A stretch of DNA of 64,000 nucleotides from Sarcina sp. DSM 11001 (GTDB taxonomy: Bacteria > Bacillota > Clostridia > Lachnospirales > Lachnospiraceae): assembly GCF_900101015.1 (NCBI RefSeq), contig NZ_FNFZ01000001.1, positions 231,335 to 295,334 of the forward strand, written 5' to 3'. Positions within the stretch are counted from its first letter, which is position 1; the number at the start of each line of letters is the position of its first letter. This document shows positions 9,622 to 17,930 of the stretch, in pieces. The position numbers and the translations under genes were made by a program. Below the pieces are notes generated by a model. It searched no databases, had not been told where the DNA came from, and saw only the letters and a program-made list of their open reading frames with translations.

Positions 9622-9660
9622 GCAGGCTCCCACAGCAGATCTGCATGGGAGCCTGCCTTT
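9622..9660 (+). terminator. Terminator after the lipoprotein gene
   Basis: A perfect 11-bp inverted repeat (9622-9632 with 9646-9656) has a 13-nt loop and is followed by CTTTC. It lies between the lipoprotein stop and lepA; the T-run is short. Confidence 0.7.
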
Positions 9661-9682
9661 CAAAAATGGATAAAAATCACTT

Positions 9683-11500
9683 ATGCAAAAGGAAATCACA
9701 CAGGATAAAATCAGAAATTTCTGTATTGTCGCCCATATCGACCACGGAAAATCGACGCTGGCGGACCGCATGATCGAAAAGACGGGCCTCCTCACCAGTC
9801 GTGAAATGCAGGATCAGGTCCTCGATAACATGGAGCTGGAGCGGGAGAGAGGCATCACCATCAAATCACAGGCGGTGCGTCTGGTCTACACGGCCAGGGA
9901 CGGGGAGGAGTATATCTTTAATCTGATCGATACCCCCGGTCACGTGGACTTCAATTACGAAGTGAGCCGGTCCCTGGCCGCCTGTGACGGCGCGATCCTG
10001 GTGGTCGATGCCACACAGGGGATCCAGGCCCAGACCCTTGCCAATGTATATCTGGCCCTGGAGCACAACCTGGATGTCTTTCCGGTCATCAACAAGATCG
10101 ACCTGCCATCCGCCGAGCCGGAGAAGGTGCGGGAGGAGATCGAGGACGTCATCGGACTCGATGCCTCCGAAGCGCCGCTGATCTCCGCCAAACAGGGGAT
10201 CGGCGTGGAGGATGTTCTGGAGGCGGTCATCAAAAATATCCCTGCCCCGGACGGAGACCCTGACGCGCCCCTCAAAGCCCTGATCTTTGATTCTCTGTAC
10301 GATTCCTACAAGGGTGTCATCGTTTTCTGCCGTCTCAGGGACGGAAGGCTGAAACGCGGCACAAAAGTAAAAATGATGGCGACCGGAGCAGTGGCTGAGG
10401 TCGTGGAGGTCGGCTATTTCGGTCCCGGCCAGTTCATCCCCTGCGACGAGCTTTCTGCCGGCATGGTCGGCTATTTTACTGCTTCGATCAAGAATATCCG
10501 CGACGCCCGTGTCGGCGACACGGTGACGGAGAGTACTAATCCCTGCGCGGAACCTCTGCCGGGCTACAAGAAGGCCCAGCCCATGGTCTACTGCGGGCTC
10601 TATCCTTCCGAAACTCCCAGATACCCAGATCTCCGGGACGCTCTGGAAAAGCTCCAGCTCAATGACGCCTCGCTCTTTTTTGAGCCCGAGACCTCACTTG
10701 CCCTGGGCTTCGGATTCCGCTGCGGCTTCCTCGGCCTCCTCCACATGGAGGTCATTCTGGAGCGCCTCGAGCGCGAATATGATCTGGACCTCATCTCGAC
10801 AGCGCCGGGAGTCGTCTACAAGGTCTACAAGACCGACGGAACAATGATGGAGCTGACCAATCCCTCCAACCTGCCGGAACCCACAGCCATTGAAAGAATG
10901 GAGGAGCCGATCGTCAACGCGGAGATCATGGTCACCACTGAATTCATCGGGCCCATCATGCAGCTCTGCCAGGAACGGAGAGGACGCTACATCAGCACAG
11001 ACTACATCGAGACGACCCGCGCCGTGCTCAAATACGAGCTGCCGCTCAACGAGATCATCTACGACTTTTTTGACGCCCTGAAATCCCGTTCCAGGGGCTA
11101 TGCCTCTTTTGATTACGAGCTTAAGGGCTACGAGGACTCAAAGCTGGTCAAGATGGATATCCTGGTCAACAAGGAGCCTGTCGATGCCCTTTCCTTCATC
11201 GTCCACGCGGACGGCGCCTACGAGCGCGGCCGCAAGATGTGCGAGAAACTCAAGGATGAGATCCCGCGCCAGCTCTTTGACGTGCCTATCCAGGCTGCTG
11301 TCGGCGGCCGCGTCATCGCCCGCGAGACCGTCCGCCAGATGCGCAAGGACGTCCTCGCCAAGTGCTACGGCGGCGACATCTCCCGAAAGAAGAAGCTCCT
11401 CGAGAAACAGAAGGAGGGCAAGAAGCGTATGCAGACTGTCGGCAGCGTGGAGATCCCCAAGGAAGCCTTCATGAGTGTCCTCAAGCTGGATACCCAGTGA
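9683..11500 (+). CDS. lepA: Elongation factor 4 (LepA), ribosome back-translocase GTPase
   Basis: EF4 is a translational GTPase that acts on the 70S ribosome. GTPase motifs are complete: AHIDHGKST (P-loop, residues ~14-22), DTPGHVDF (G3) and NKIDLP (G4). EF-G-like domains II, III and V follow, and the LepA-specific C-terminal domain ends in the conserved [14 protein letters not shown]. At 605 residues it has the standard family length. The start at 9683 lacks a strong Shine-Dalgarno but gives the canonical short N-terminus before the P-loop. As in many Firmicutes, hemW lies next downstream, separated here by ~200 nt. Confident assignment. Confidence 0.97.
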   Translation: MQKEITQDKIRNFCIVAHIDHGKSTLADRMIEKTGLLTSREMQDQVLDNMELERERGITIKSQAVRLVYTARDGEEYIFNLIDTPGHVDFNYEVSRSLAACDGAILVVDATQGIQAQTLANVYLALEHNLDVFPVINKIDLPSAEPEKVREEIEDVIGLDASEAPLISAKQGIGVEDVLEAVIKNIPAPDGDPDAPLKALIFDSLYDSYKGVIVFCRLRDGRLKRGTKVKMMATGAVAEVVEVGYFGPGQFIPCDELSAGMVGYFTASIKNIRDARVGDTVTESTNPCAEPLPGYKKAQPMVYCGLYPSETPRYPDLRDALEKLQLNDASLFFEPETSLALGFGFRCGFLGLLHMEVILERLEREYDLDLISTAPGVVYKVYKTDGTMMELTNPSNLPEPTAIERMEEPIVNAEIMVTTEFIGPIMQLCQERRGRYISTDYIETTRAVLKYELPLNEIIYDFFDALKSRSRGYASFDYELKGYEDSKLVKMDILVNKEPVDALSFIVHADGAYERGRKMCEKLKDEIPRQLFDVPIQAAVGGRVIARETVRQMRKDVLAKCYGGDISRKKKLLEKQKEGKKRMQTVGSVEIPKEAFMSVLKLDTQ

Positions 11501-11703
11501 TGATCCTGAGAGATTTCGGACGGGTTTCCAGGAGAGGATCTTCAGTACCTGTTTCTCAGGGACAGTTTTTGAGATGAGAGTTTCCGGAAGGTATTTCTGA
11601 AACAGGTTTTTCAAACGGTAAGTACAGCGAGGCTTTCTGACACAGCAATCAAGTAGAAAGACAAGCAGAGTGTACAGATTAATGCTTAACAGCGCCTAAG
11701 CGA

Positions 11704-12978
11704 GTGACCATGAATAGTGAAAGGATAGTCAGCCTGGCACAACGAACGGCTTTCCGGGATCCGGAGAATAACTACAAAGAAAATACAGAGATTAAGAACA
11801 CGGTGTGTCAGGGGGATTATCCTCCTGACACTTCGTTGTATCTGCATATTCCCTTTTGTATCAGAAAATGCAGCTACTGTGATTTTCTCTCTTCCCCGCA
11901 GGATGAAGGGACATGGGAGGAATATGTGCAGGCGCTGATCCGGGAGATCCTGGTTCAGGGGGACTGTTTCTCCGGCACAAAAGTCGATACCATTTTCTTT
12001 GGGGGCGGTACGCCGTCAATCCTGACAGAAAAGCAGATCAGCCGGATCATGGAGGCAGTGCATGCTTATTTTTATGTGCGGCCTGATGCGGAGATCAGTC
12101 TGGAAATGAATCCGGGCACGGCAGAACCGGATAAGCTGCGCGCCTTCCGTCAGGCCGGTATCAACCGCCTGTCCATCGGCGTACAGTCTCTGCATGATGA
12201 TGAACTCCGTCTGCTGGGAAGGATCCATACTGCTGCCCAGGCAGAAACAGCTTTCCTGCAGGCCAGGGAAGCAGGCTTTGAAAACATAAATATTGACCTG
12301 ATCAGTGCCCTCCCCGGACAGACGCCGGAAAAATGGGAGTACAATCTGTCTAAAGCCATTAACTGGAAGCCGGAGCACATCTCTGCCTACAGCCTGATCA
12401 TCGAGCCGGGTACTGCATTCGCCGAAATGCAGGAAAAAGGACAGCTGCTGCCTGTTCCCGGGGAAGAAGACGACAGAACCATTTATCATACTACAGGAAA
12501 AATATTGGGCAGAGCCGGTTACCGCCAGTATGAGATCTCCAACTATGCTCTTCCGGGAAAAGAATGCCGCCACAATATCGGCTACTGGACGGGTCACGAG
12601 TATCTGGGCTTTGGTATCGGGGCGGCCTCATACATCCGCGGATGCAGGTTTTCCAATACGCCAGATCTGTCCTTTTATCTGGAAGCACTGAAAAAAGCTG
12701 CGGATGGATCTGACCTTGAAAGCATCCGGGAAGAGGTCCATTCTCTCACAGACAAGGAAAAGATGGAGGAATTCCTGTTCCTTGGCCTGCGCATGACGGA
12801 CGGAACAGATGCCGGGGAATTTGAGCGCAGATTCGGCAGATCACTGGAATCCGTATACGGGGATGTGATCCGCAGGCATATCCGCCAGGGAGTTGCTGAG
12901 CGCACACAAAAAGGGATCCGCCTGACCGCACGCGGGATTGATGTGAGCAATTATGTCCTGGCGGATTATCTGCTGTAA
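11704..12978 (+). CDS. hemW: Radical SAM heme chaperone HemW
   Basis: HemW is the radical-SAM relative of oxygen-independent coproporphyrinogen oxidase that handles heme transfer rather than porphyrin oxidation. The 4Fe-4S motif is CIRKCSYCDF within HIPFCIRKCSYC, followed by FGGGTPS and the SIGVQSLHD segment typical of HemW/HemN. Position after lepA fits the common Firmicutes order. The frame starts with GTG 11704 (ATG 11710 is an alternative), giving ~40 residues before the radical-SAM core, more than usual. No strong ribosome binding site helps choose, so the true start could be further in. Family secure; the chaperone rather than oxidase role follows the HemW subgroup. Confidence 0.9.
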   Translation: MTMNSERIVSLAQRTAFRDPENNYKENTEIKNTVCQGDYPPDTSLYLHIPFCIRKCSYCDFLSSPQDEGTWEEYVQALIREILVQGDCFSGTKVDTIFFGGGTPSILTEKQISRIMEAVHAYFYVRPDAEISLEMNPGTAEPDKLRAFRQAGINRLSIGVQSLHDDELRLLGRIHTAAQAETAFLQAREAGFENINIDLISALPGQTPEKWEYNLSKAINWKPEHISAYSLIIEPGTAFAEMQEKGQLLPVPGEEDDRTIYHTTGKILGRAGYRQYEISNYALPGKECRHNIGYWTGHEYLGFGIGAASYIRGCRFSNTPDLSFYLEALKKAADGSDLESIREEVHSLTDKEKMEEFLFLGLRMTDGTDAGEFERRFGRSLESVYGDVIRRHIRQGVAERTQKGIRLTARGIDVSNYVLADYLL

Positions 12979-13013
12979 AAGAGAAGAAAACGGAATGTAA
13001 AAAAGGAATAAGC

Positions 13014-13325
13014 ATGGATAATAAAACAGAATGGCGCCGTTCCCGTGACAGACTGATCCGCACCCTGACCTCCCTGGGATTTCCCGGGGAACTGGGGAAT
13101 GCTATCGTCAAAAATCTCGGCAGTCCCAGGGCGATGGACCGGATGACAGTATATCTGGAAAATGTAAAGCCGAAAAAAGCGGAGGTCGTCGTGGACGAAA
13201 TGCTGGCGATCAGATCCGAGATCGAAGCGTGGAGAAAGAAAAAAGAAGCACAGCTGGCCAATGCTTATTACAATGAGGTTTTGTATTACGGCCTCGGGAC
13301 TGATCCGGACCCGGATCCTGAGTGA
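13014..13325 (+). CDS. Small protein of unknown function
   Basis: A 103-residue basic-then-acidic protein that I do not recognise. It begins MDNKTEWRRSRDRLIRTL, contains a predicted helical middle (AEVVVDEMLAIRSEIEAWRKKKEAQLA) and ends in a DPDPDPE tail. No membrane segment or signal peptide is visible. AAGGAA lies ~8 nt before the ATG, and it follows hemW by 35 nt, so it probably shares hemW's transcript. The composition suggests a small, mostly alpha-helical cytoplasmic protein; no function can be given. Confidence 0.75.
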   Translation: MDNKTEWRRSRDRLIRTLTSLGFPGELGNAIVKNLGSPRAMDRMTVYLENVKPKKAEVVVDEMLAIRSEIEAWRKKKEAQLANAYYNEVLYYGLGTDPDPDPE

Positions 13326-13363
13326 GCATTAGTTACAAGGTTACAGTACAGACCGGCTCGAAA

Positions 13364-13515
13364 CTCGAGGCGTTTTTCGCGGCTTTTTTGCGAAAAACCC
13401 GAGTGCAACGGCGCAAACACACTCGCAGAGTGTGTTGCGCACAGCGAAGCGTATTGGAATCGCCGCGCGCAAGCGTTACATGTCCACGCCCTTCGAGGGG
13501 GCGTGGACAGTAACG
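13364..13515 (+). repeat. Cluster of three strong hairpins in an intergenic spacer
   Basis: Hairpin 1 pairs 13372-13380 with 13390-13398 (GTTTTTCGC/GCGAAAAAC), extended by CTCG/CGAG. Hairpin 2 pairs 13411-13424 with 13428-13440, 13 bp with one bulge. Hairpin 3 pairs 13481-13491 with 13499-13509 (TGTCCACGCCC, perfect), extended by CGTTAC/GTAACG after a one-base bulge. None has a terminator-type T-run after it. The block could be a structured RNA or a palindromic repeat element. Confidence 0.7.
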
Positions 13516-13554
13516 TTACAAGTCACACCTGTGCCAGCCTCGATGTGCTTTCAA

Positions 13555-13582
13555 TTGATATTATCCCGTCACCTGATATAAT
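13555..13582 (+). promoter_or_regulatory. SigA-type promoter of the AmmeMemoRadiSam genes
   Basis: TTGATA (13555-13560), a 16-nt spacer, and TATAAT (13577-13582) preceded by TG at -15/-14 (extended -10). Start of transcription is expected near 13589, about 33 nt before the amrS start codon. Confidence 0.8.
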
Positions 13583-13621
13583 TAAAAACAACAAGAACAT
13601 TGTCTTATTTTGAGGGGTGCC

Positions 13622-14707
13622 ATGAGAGCGATCTGCAATGTCTGCTGCCATCACTGCAGCCTGGAGGAGGGCCGGACAGGAGCCTGCGGGGCCCGCACGA
13701 ATAAGGGAGGACAGATCACAGCTTCCAACTACGGAAGGCTGACAGCTCTGGCACTCGATCCGATCGAGAAGAAGCCTCTGGCGCGGTTTATGCCGGGCAG
13801 CCTGATCCTTTCCGTGGGCAGTTATGGCTGCAGCCTGCGCTGTCCCTTTTGCCAGAATTACGAGATCGCCTCGGCAAGACCGGCCTGCATGGACAATGCC
13901 TGTGGGGAATCAGCGGGCAGGAATACTGATCGTACTACCGGGTCGGCGGTCACCAGCAGCGGCCCCGGGAGGGAGAGCGGGGCAACAGCCATAACCAGTA
14001 GTGATCCCGGGCAGGAGAGTGGATCATCCATTACCTGCAGCGGCCCCGGGCAGGAGAGCGGGAATAATAAAATTATTACCTACAAAGACCCCGGACCGTT
14101 GATCGGGAAAAACAGCGGAGGCCGTGAACACAGGCTGGAAATTGCGGAGTACACGCCGCAGGAACTGTGCAGCCTTGCGCTTGACCTTCGCACGCGCGGC
14201 AATATCGGGATCGCCTTCACCTATAATGAGCCGCTGGTCGGGTGGGAATTTGTGCGTGACACTGCCAGGCTTTTTCACGAAAACGGCATGAAGACTGTGC
14301 TCGTCACGAACGGCATGGCTTCTCAGGAGATCCTGCAGGAGCTGCTTCCCTGCATAGATGCCATGAATATTGACCTGAAAGGATTTACTGAGGATTATTA
14401 CCGGGAATTCGTGGGCGGAGACCTGAATATGGTAAAGGATTTTATCTCCGCGGCGGCAGAAGGCTGCCACGTCGAGATCACGAAACTCATCATTCCCGGG
14501 AAAAATGACAGCGAGAGCGAGATGCGCAGGATGGCCGCCTGGATCGCTTCTTTGAGGGGCGGAACGGGAAAAGATATCCCGATCCACGTTTCCCGTTATT
14601 TTCCCCGCTACAAATGGACGGCTCCCGCGACGAGCGTAAAGACTGTCTACAGACTGGCAGAAACCGCGCGGGAAAAACTGGACTATGTTTATACCGGCAA
14701 TTGCTGA
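13622..14707 (+). CDS. amrS: AmmeMemoRadiSam system radical SAM protein
   Basis: Radical SAM enzyme of the enigmatic AmmeMemoRadiSam system, related to pyruvate formate-lyase activases. The 4Fe-4S cysteines are C70, C74 and C77 in SYGCSLRCPFCQNYEIA; the N-terminus carries a second Cys cluster (C5, C8, C9, C12, C22) typical of the family. Residues ~85-172 are an extra low-complexity insertion with three SGPGQESG-like repeats placed directly after the cluster-binding loop. ATG 13622 is chosen because GAGGGG lies 5 nt upstream; an in-frame TTG at 13610 would overlap that site. The next gene encodes the MEMO1-AMMECR1 partner, which fixes the system identity. The substrate is unknown for the family. 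Confidence 0.9.
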   Translation: MRAICNVCCHHCSLEEGRTGACGARTNKGGQITASNYGRLTALALDPIEKKPLARFMPGSLILSVGSYGCSLRCPFCQNYEIASARPACMDNACGESAGRNTDRTTGSAVTSSGPGRESGATAITSSDPGQESGSSITCSGPGQESGNNKIITYKDPGPLIGKNSGGREHRLEIAEYTPQELCSLALDLRTRGNIGIAFTYNEPLVGWEFVRDTARLFHENGMKTVLVTNGMASQEILQELLPCIDAMNIDLKGFTEDYYREFVGGDLNMVKDFISAAAEGCHVEITKLIIPGKNDSESEMRRMAAWIASLRGGTGKDIPIHVSRYFPRYKWTAPATSVKTVYRLAETAREKLDYVYTGNC

Positions 14708-14830
14708 AGGTGCTTTTTCTCAGCTGCAGAAGGTGTTTTTTACCTTTGCTGAAGACGTTTTCCGGTAACTGCAGAAGGTGGTTTTTTACAGCTGCAGAAT
14801 ACGCTTTCCGGCAAGTGGCCAGGGTGCTTT
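14703..14830 (+). repeat. Degenerate repeats with CTGCAGAAGGTG core
   Basis: About five imperfect units built on GCTGCAGAAGGTGTTTTTT / CTGAAGACGTTTTCCGG lie between the two AmmeMemoRadiSam genes, spaced roughly 28-35 nt. The 163-nt gap otherwise holds only the ribosome binding site of the next gene. Confidence 0.55.
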
Positions 14831-14870
14831 GGCAGCTGCTGTGGATGTTTTAGACCAGGAGGAAAAGAAA

Positions 14871-16280
14871 ATGTCAATTACAGGCGGTGTGATGGTGCCC
14901 CATCCCCCGATCATCCTCCCGGAGATCGGACGGGGAGAAGAAAAGAAGATCAAGGCGACGTCGGATGCATTTAAAAAAGCCATGTCTTTTGCGGCGTCCC
15001 TGGAACCGGAGACACTGGTGATCACGTCTCCCCACAGTATCATGTACAGGGATTATTTCCACATTTCGCCGGGAGTGGAAGCGAGGGGGGATTTCCGCAA
15101 TTTCCGTGCCCGCGATGTCGGGATCCATGTGGAATATGACTATGAATTTGTTCATACCCTCAGCGGGCTCTGCGACAGAGATGTTTTTCCGGCGGGGACC
15201 ATGGGAGAACGTGATCCGGAGCTCGACCACGGGACCATGATCCCTCTATACTTCCTGAATCAGTTTATGGATCCCTCCCGATACAGGATCGTCCGCATCG
15301 GTCTCTCCGGGCTGCCGCTTGAGGACCATTACCGGCTGGGAATGAAGATCAGGGAGGCGGCAGACCGCCTGGGCCGCCGGATCGTTTTTATCGCCAGCGG
15401 CGATCTGTCCCACAAATTAAAGGACGACGGTCCTTATGGATTTGATGAAAACGGGCCGGTGTACGATGACCGGATCATGGATGTCATGGGAAGAGGGCAG
15501 TTTGACGAACTCCTGGATTTTGACGAGACCCTCTGCGACAGAGCCGCGGAATGCGGGCACAGGAGCTTTGTCATGATGGCCGGTGCCCTGGACGGCATGG
15601 CCGTCCGGACCCACAGGCTCTCTCATGAGGGGACCTTCGGTGTCGGATACGGCGTGTGCACTTATGAAGTGACCGGAGCGGATGAGATGAGGCATTTTCT
15701 GGATCTGTGGACCGAAAAAAAGAAGCAGGAAAACCTTAAGAGGCGGGCCGGTGAAGACCTGTTTGTACAGCTTGCGCGGGCGGGTGTGGAATCCGCAGTC
15801 CTCAGGCACAAAAAGCTTCCCGACAAAGAGATCCGCGCGCTGATCGGAGATGCGGATGACCTTCTCAACCGGCAGGCAGGCACCTTTGTCTCCATCCACA
15901 AGAACGGCCGTCTGCGCGGCTGCATCGGGACGATCGCCCCGACCTGCAGCTGCATAGCCCAGGAGATCGCCCAGAATGCTGTGAGCGCTTCCCTCAAAGA
16001 TCCCAGATTTAACGAGATCCGTCCCGATGAACTGGATTCTCTGGAGATCACTGTGGATGTGCTCGGGGAAACGGAAAAGATCGATTCCCCTGATCAGCTC
16101 GACGTCAAACGCTATGGCGTCATCGTATCCAAAGGGTTCAGACGGGGACTTCTTCTGCCCAACCTGGACGGCGTGGATACCGTGGAGGAACAGATCAGCA
16201 TCGCCCTTCAGAAGGCCGGGCTCAAGGTGAACGAGAAAAACTACCAGCTGGAGAGATTTGAAGTGGTGCGGCATTTCTGA
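14871..16280 (+). CDS. AmmeMemoRadiSam proteins B and A fused (MEMO1-AMMECR1)
   Basis: Fusion of a MEMO1/AmrB domain (residues ~1-265, starting SITGGVMVPHPPIILPEIG, with FIASGDLSHKL and the LigB-like fold of class III extradiol dioxygenases) and an AMMECR1/AmrA domain (~295-465, with the hallmark LRGCIGTI). ATG 14871 is chosen because AGGAGG (14857-14862) lies 8 nt upstream; a frame open from 14778 has no such site. Together with the preceding radical SAM gene it makes the complete AmmeMemoRadiSam set in two genes. The biochemical role of the system is not established; metal binding is likely given the MEMO fold. Assignment is confident, function unknown. Confidence 0.92.
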   Translation: MSITGGVMVPHPPIILPEIGRGEEKKIKATSDAFKKAMSFAASLEPETLVITSPHSIMYRDYFHISPGVEARGDFRNFRARDVGIHVEYDYEFVHTLSGLCDRDVFPAGTMGERDPELDHGTMIPLYFLNQFMDPSRYRIVRIGLSGLPLEDHYRLGMKIREAADRLGRRIVFIASGDLSHKLKDDGPYGFDENGPVYDDRIMDVMGRGQFDELLDFDETLCDRAAECGHRSFVMMAGALDGMAVRTHRLSHEGTFGVGYGVCTYEVTGADEMRHFLDLWTEKKKQENLKRRAGEDLFVQLARAGVESAVLRHKKLPDKEIRALIGDADDLLNRQAGTFVSIHKNGRLRGCIGTIAPTCSCIAQEIAQNAVSASLKDPRFNEIRPDELDSLEITVDVLGETEKIDSPDQLDVKRYGVIVSKGFRRGLLLPNLDGVDTVEEQISIALQKAGLKVNEKNYQLERFEVVRHF

Positions 16281-16287
16281 CCTTACC

Positions 16288-16313
16288 GGTCACACTCCGG
16301 CCGGGGTGGCACC
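16288..16313 (+). repeat. Short imperfect palindrome after the MEMO1-AMMECR1 gene
   Basis: GGTCACACTCC (16288-16298) pairs imperfectly with GGGGTGGCACC (16303-16313) around CCGG. It resembles the palindrome at 9556-9581 in sequence and placement just after a stop codon. Confidence 0.35.
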
Positions 16314-16374
16314 ATGAAAACACCTTGAGACCGGTCAACGAGTTACATTTTTACAAACCAACACTTTCGGGAGA

Positions 16375-17619
16375 ATGAGCAAAATGAAAGATCTGACAGG
16401 AAAATGTGTGCTTTTAGGGATCACCGGCGGGATCGCCGCCTACAAAATGGCAAATGTCGCAAGCGCGCTGCACAAGGCCGGCGCAAAGGTCCATGTCATC
16501 ATGACAGAAAACGCGGCAAAATTTATCACGCCGCTGACCTTTGAGACCCTGACCGGGTCAAAGTGCATGATCGATACTTTTGACCGTGAGTTTCAGTTTG
16601 ATGTCCGCCATATTTCGGTCGCCAAGGAGGCGGACGTCATCCTGGTCGCACCGGCTACGGCAAATGTCATCGCAAAGATGGCGCACGGTATCGCTGACGA
16701 TATGCTGACGACGGTCGTTCTTGCCGCCAAATGCAAAAAGCTCGTCTCTCCTTCGATGAACACCGCGATGCTGGAAAATCCCGTCACCCGGGATAATATC
16801 GAGATCCTGAGAAAATACGGCTTTACGATCATTGATTCCGCGAGCGGTTATCTTGCCTGCGGCGATACGGGCAGCGGCAAGCTTCCTGAGCCTGAAGTCC
16901 TCTGCCAGTGGATCGAAAGGGAGGTCGCCTATCTGGACAAGCCCATGAAGGGCAAAAAGGTCGTTGTGACAGCCGGCCCCACCCAGGAGGCTCTCGACCC
17001 GGTCCGCTACCTCACCAATCACAGCACCGGAAAAATGGGATATGCCATCGCCCATGAGGCCATGCTGCGCGGTGCCGACGTCACTCTAGTATCCGGACCT
17101 GTCTCCCTTCCGACTGCTCCTTTTGTCCGTCAGAGAAATATTGTTTCCGCCGCGGACATGTTTGAAGCCATCAAGGAGGAACTGCCGGATACGGATATCC
17201 TGATCAAATCCGCTGCTGTGGCGGATTACCGGCCTGCTGTTGTCGCTGAGAACAAGATCAAAAAAGGCATCGACGATGAAAACAACCCCATTGTCACGGA
17301 TGGCAGCGGTATGTATATCCCGCTTGCCCGCACACAGGACATCCTGGGATGGGTCGCCGAAAACCATCATCCCGGCCTGTTTGTCTGCGGCTTCTCCATG
17401 GAGACTGAAAACCTCCTGGCAAATTCTTCCAAAAAGCTGGAGAAAAAGAAGCTCAACATGATCGTCGCCAACAGCCTTCGGACTGCGGGTGCCGGCTTCG
17501 GCACAGATACCAACGTGGTCACCCTCATTACTAAGGACGGGGCACAGGAGCTCCCCATCATGAGCAAGGACGATGTCGCCGCGAGGATCCTGGACCGGAT
17601 CAGTGAAATGTCCGAGTAA
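16375..17619 (+). CDS. coaBC: Bifunctional phosphopantothenoylcysteine decarboxylase/synthetase
   Basis: CoaBC makes 4'-phosphopantetheine from phosphopantothenate and cysteine in two steps of CoA synthesis. The N-terminal CoaC flavoprotein half shows GITGGIAAYK, SPSMNTAML and the active-site loop ACGDTGSGKL. The C-terminal CoaB half starts at VTAGPTQEALDPVRYLTN and includes KSAAVADYRP. At ~414 residues it has family length. ATG 16375 has GGGAG only one base upstream; ATG 16384 would be 10 nt from it, so the start may be three codons later. It lies in a probable unit with coaX, the first enzyme of the same pathway. The last codons (Met-Ser-Glu-stop) are the first copy of a downstream tandem repeat. 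Confidence 0.95.
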   Translation: MSKMKDLTGKCVLLGITGGIAAYKMANVASALHKAGAKVHVIMTENAAKFITPLTFETLTGSKCMIDTFDREFQFDVRHISVAKEADVILVAPATANVIAKMAHGIADDMLTTVVLAAKCKKLVSPSMNTAMLENPVTRDNIEILRKYGFTIIDSASGYLACGDTGSGKLPEPEVLCQWIEREVAYLDKPMKGKKVVVTAGPTQEALDPVRYLTNHSTGKMGYAIAHEAMLRGADVTLVSGPVSLPTAPFVRQRNIVSAADMFEAIKEELPDTDILIKSAAVADYRPAVVAENKIKKGIDDENNPIVTDGSGMYIPLARTQDILGWVAENHHPGLFVCGFSMETENLLANSSKKLEKKKLNMIVANSLRTAGAGFGTDTNVVTLITKDGAQELPIMSKDDVAARILDRISEMSE

Positions 17620-17712
17620 TAAATGACCGAGTAATAAATGTCTGAGTAGTAAATGTCTGAGTAGTAAATGTCCGAGTAATAAATGTTCGAGTAATAAATG
17701 CCCGAGTAATAG
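17608..17712 (+). repeat. Seven-copy 15-bp tandem repeat, each unit ATG-NNN-GAG-stop-stop
   Basis: The last three codons and stop of coaBC plus one extra stop (ATG TCC GAG TAA TAA) are repeated seven times with a strict 15-bp period. ATG, GAG and both stops are kept in every copy; the second codon varies (TCC, ACC, TCT, TCT, TCC, TTC, CCC) and the first stop alternates TAA/TAG. The last copy ends TAA TAG. Confidence 0.95.
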
Positions 17713-17930
17713 TGGAGAAGCAGCTGTGGGTTTGTGAAACTGTAGTAATTACTGTATCGGGGAGCGTTTCGCCATACCGACTGACTCACAGCTTCATCGT
17801 TCGTTGCCGCGGCATTCGCCGTATGTATCAGAAAATGCCTTTCGTCTGCCTGTGAGCAGGCTCACAGCGGCTGCCGTCATTTTCATCTGCGCATGGGCTC
17901 ATTGCTGCGCGAAAGAAGGGAGACCCCGTC

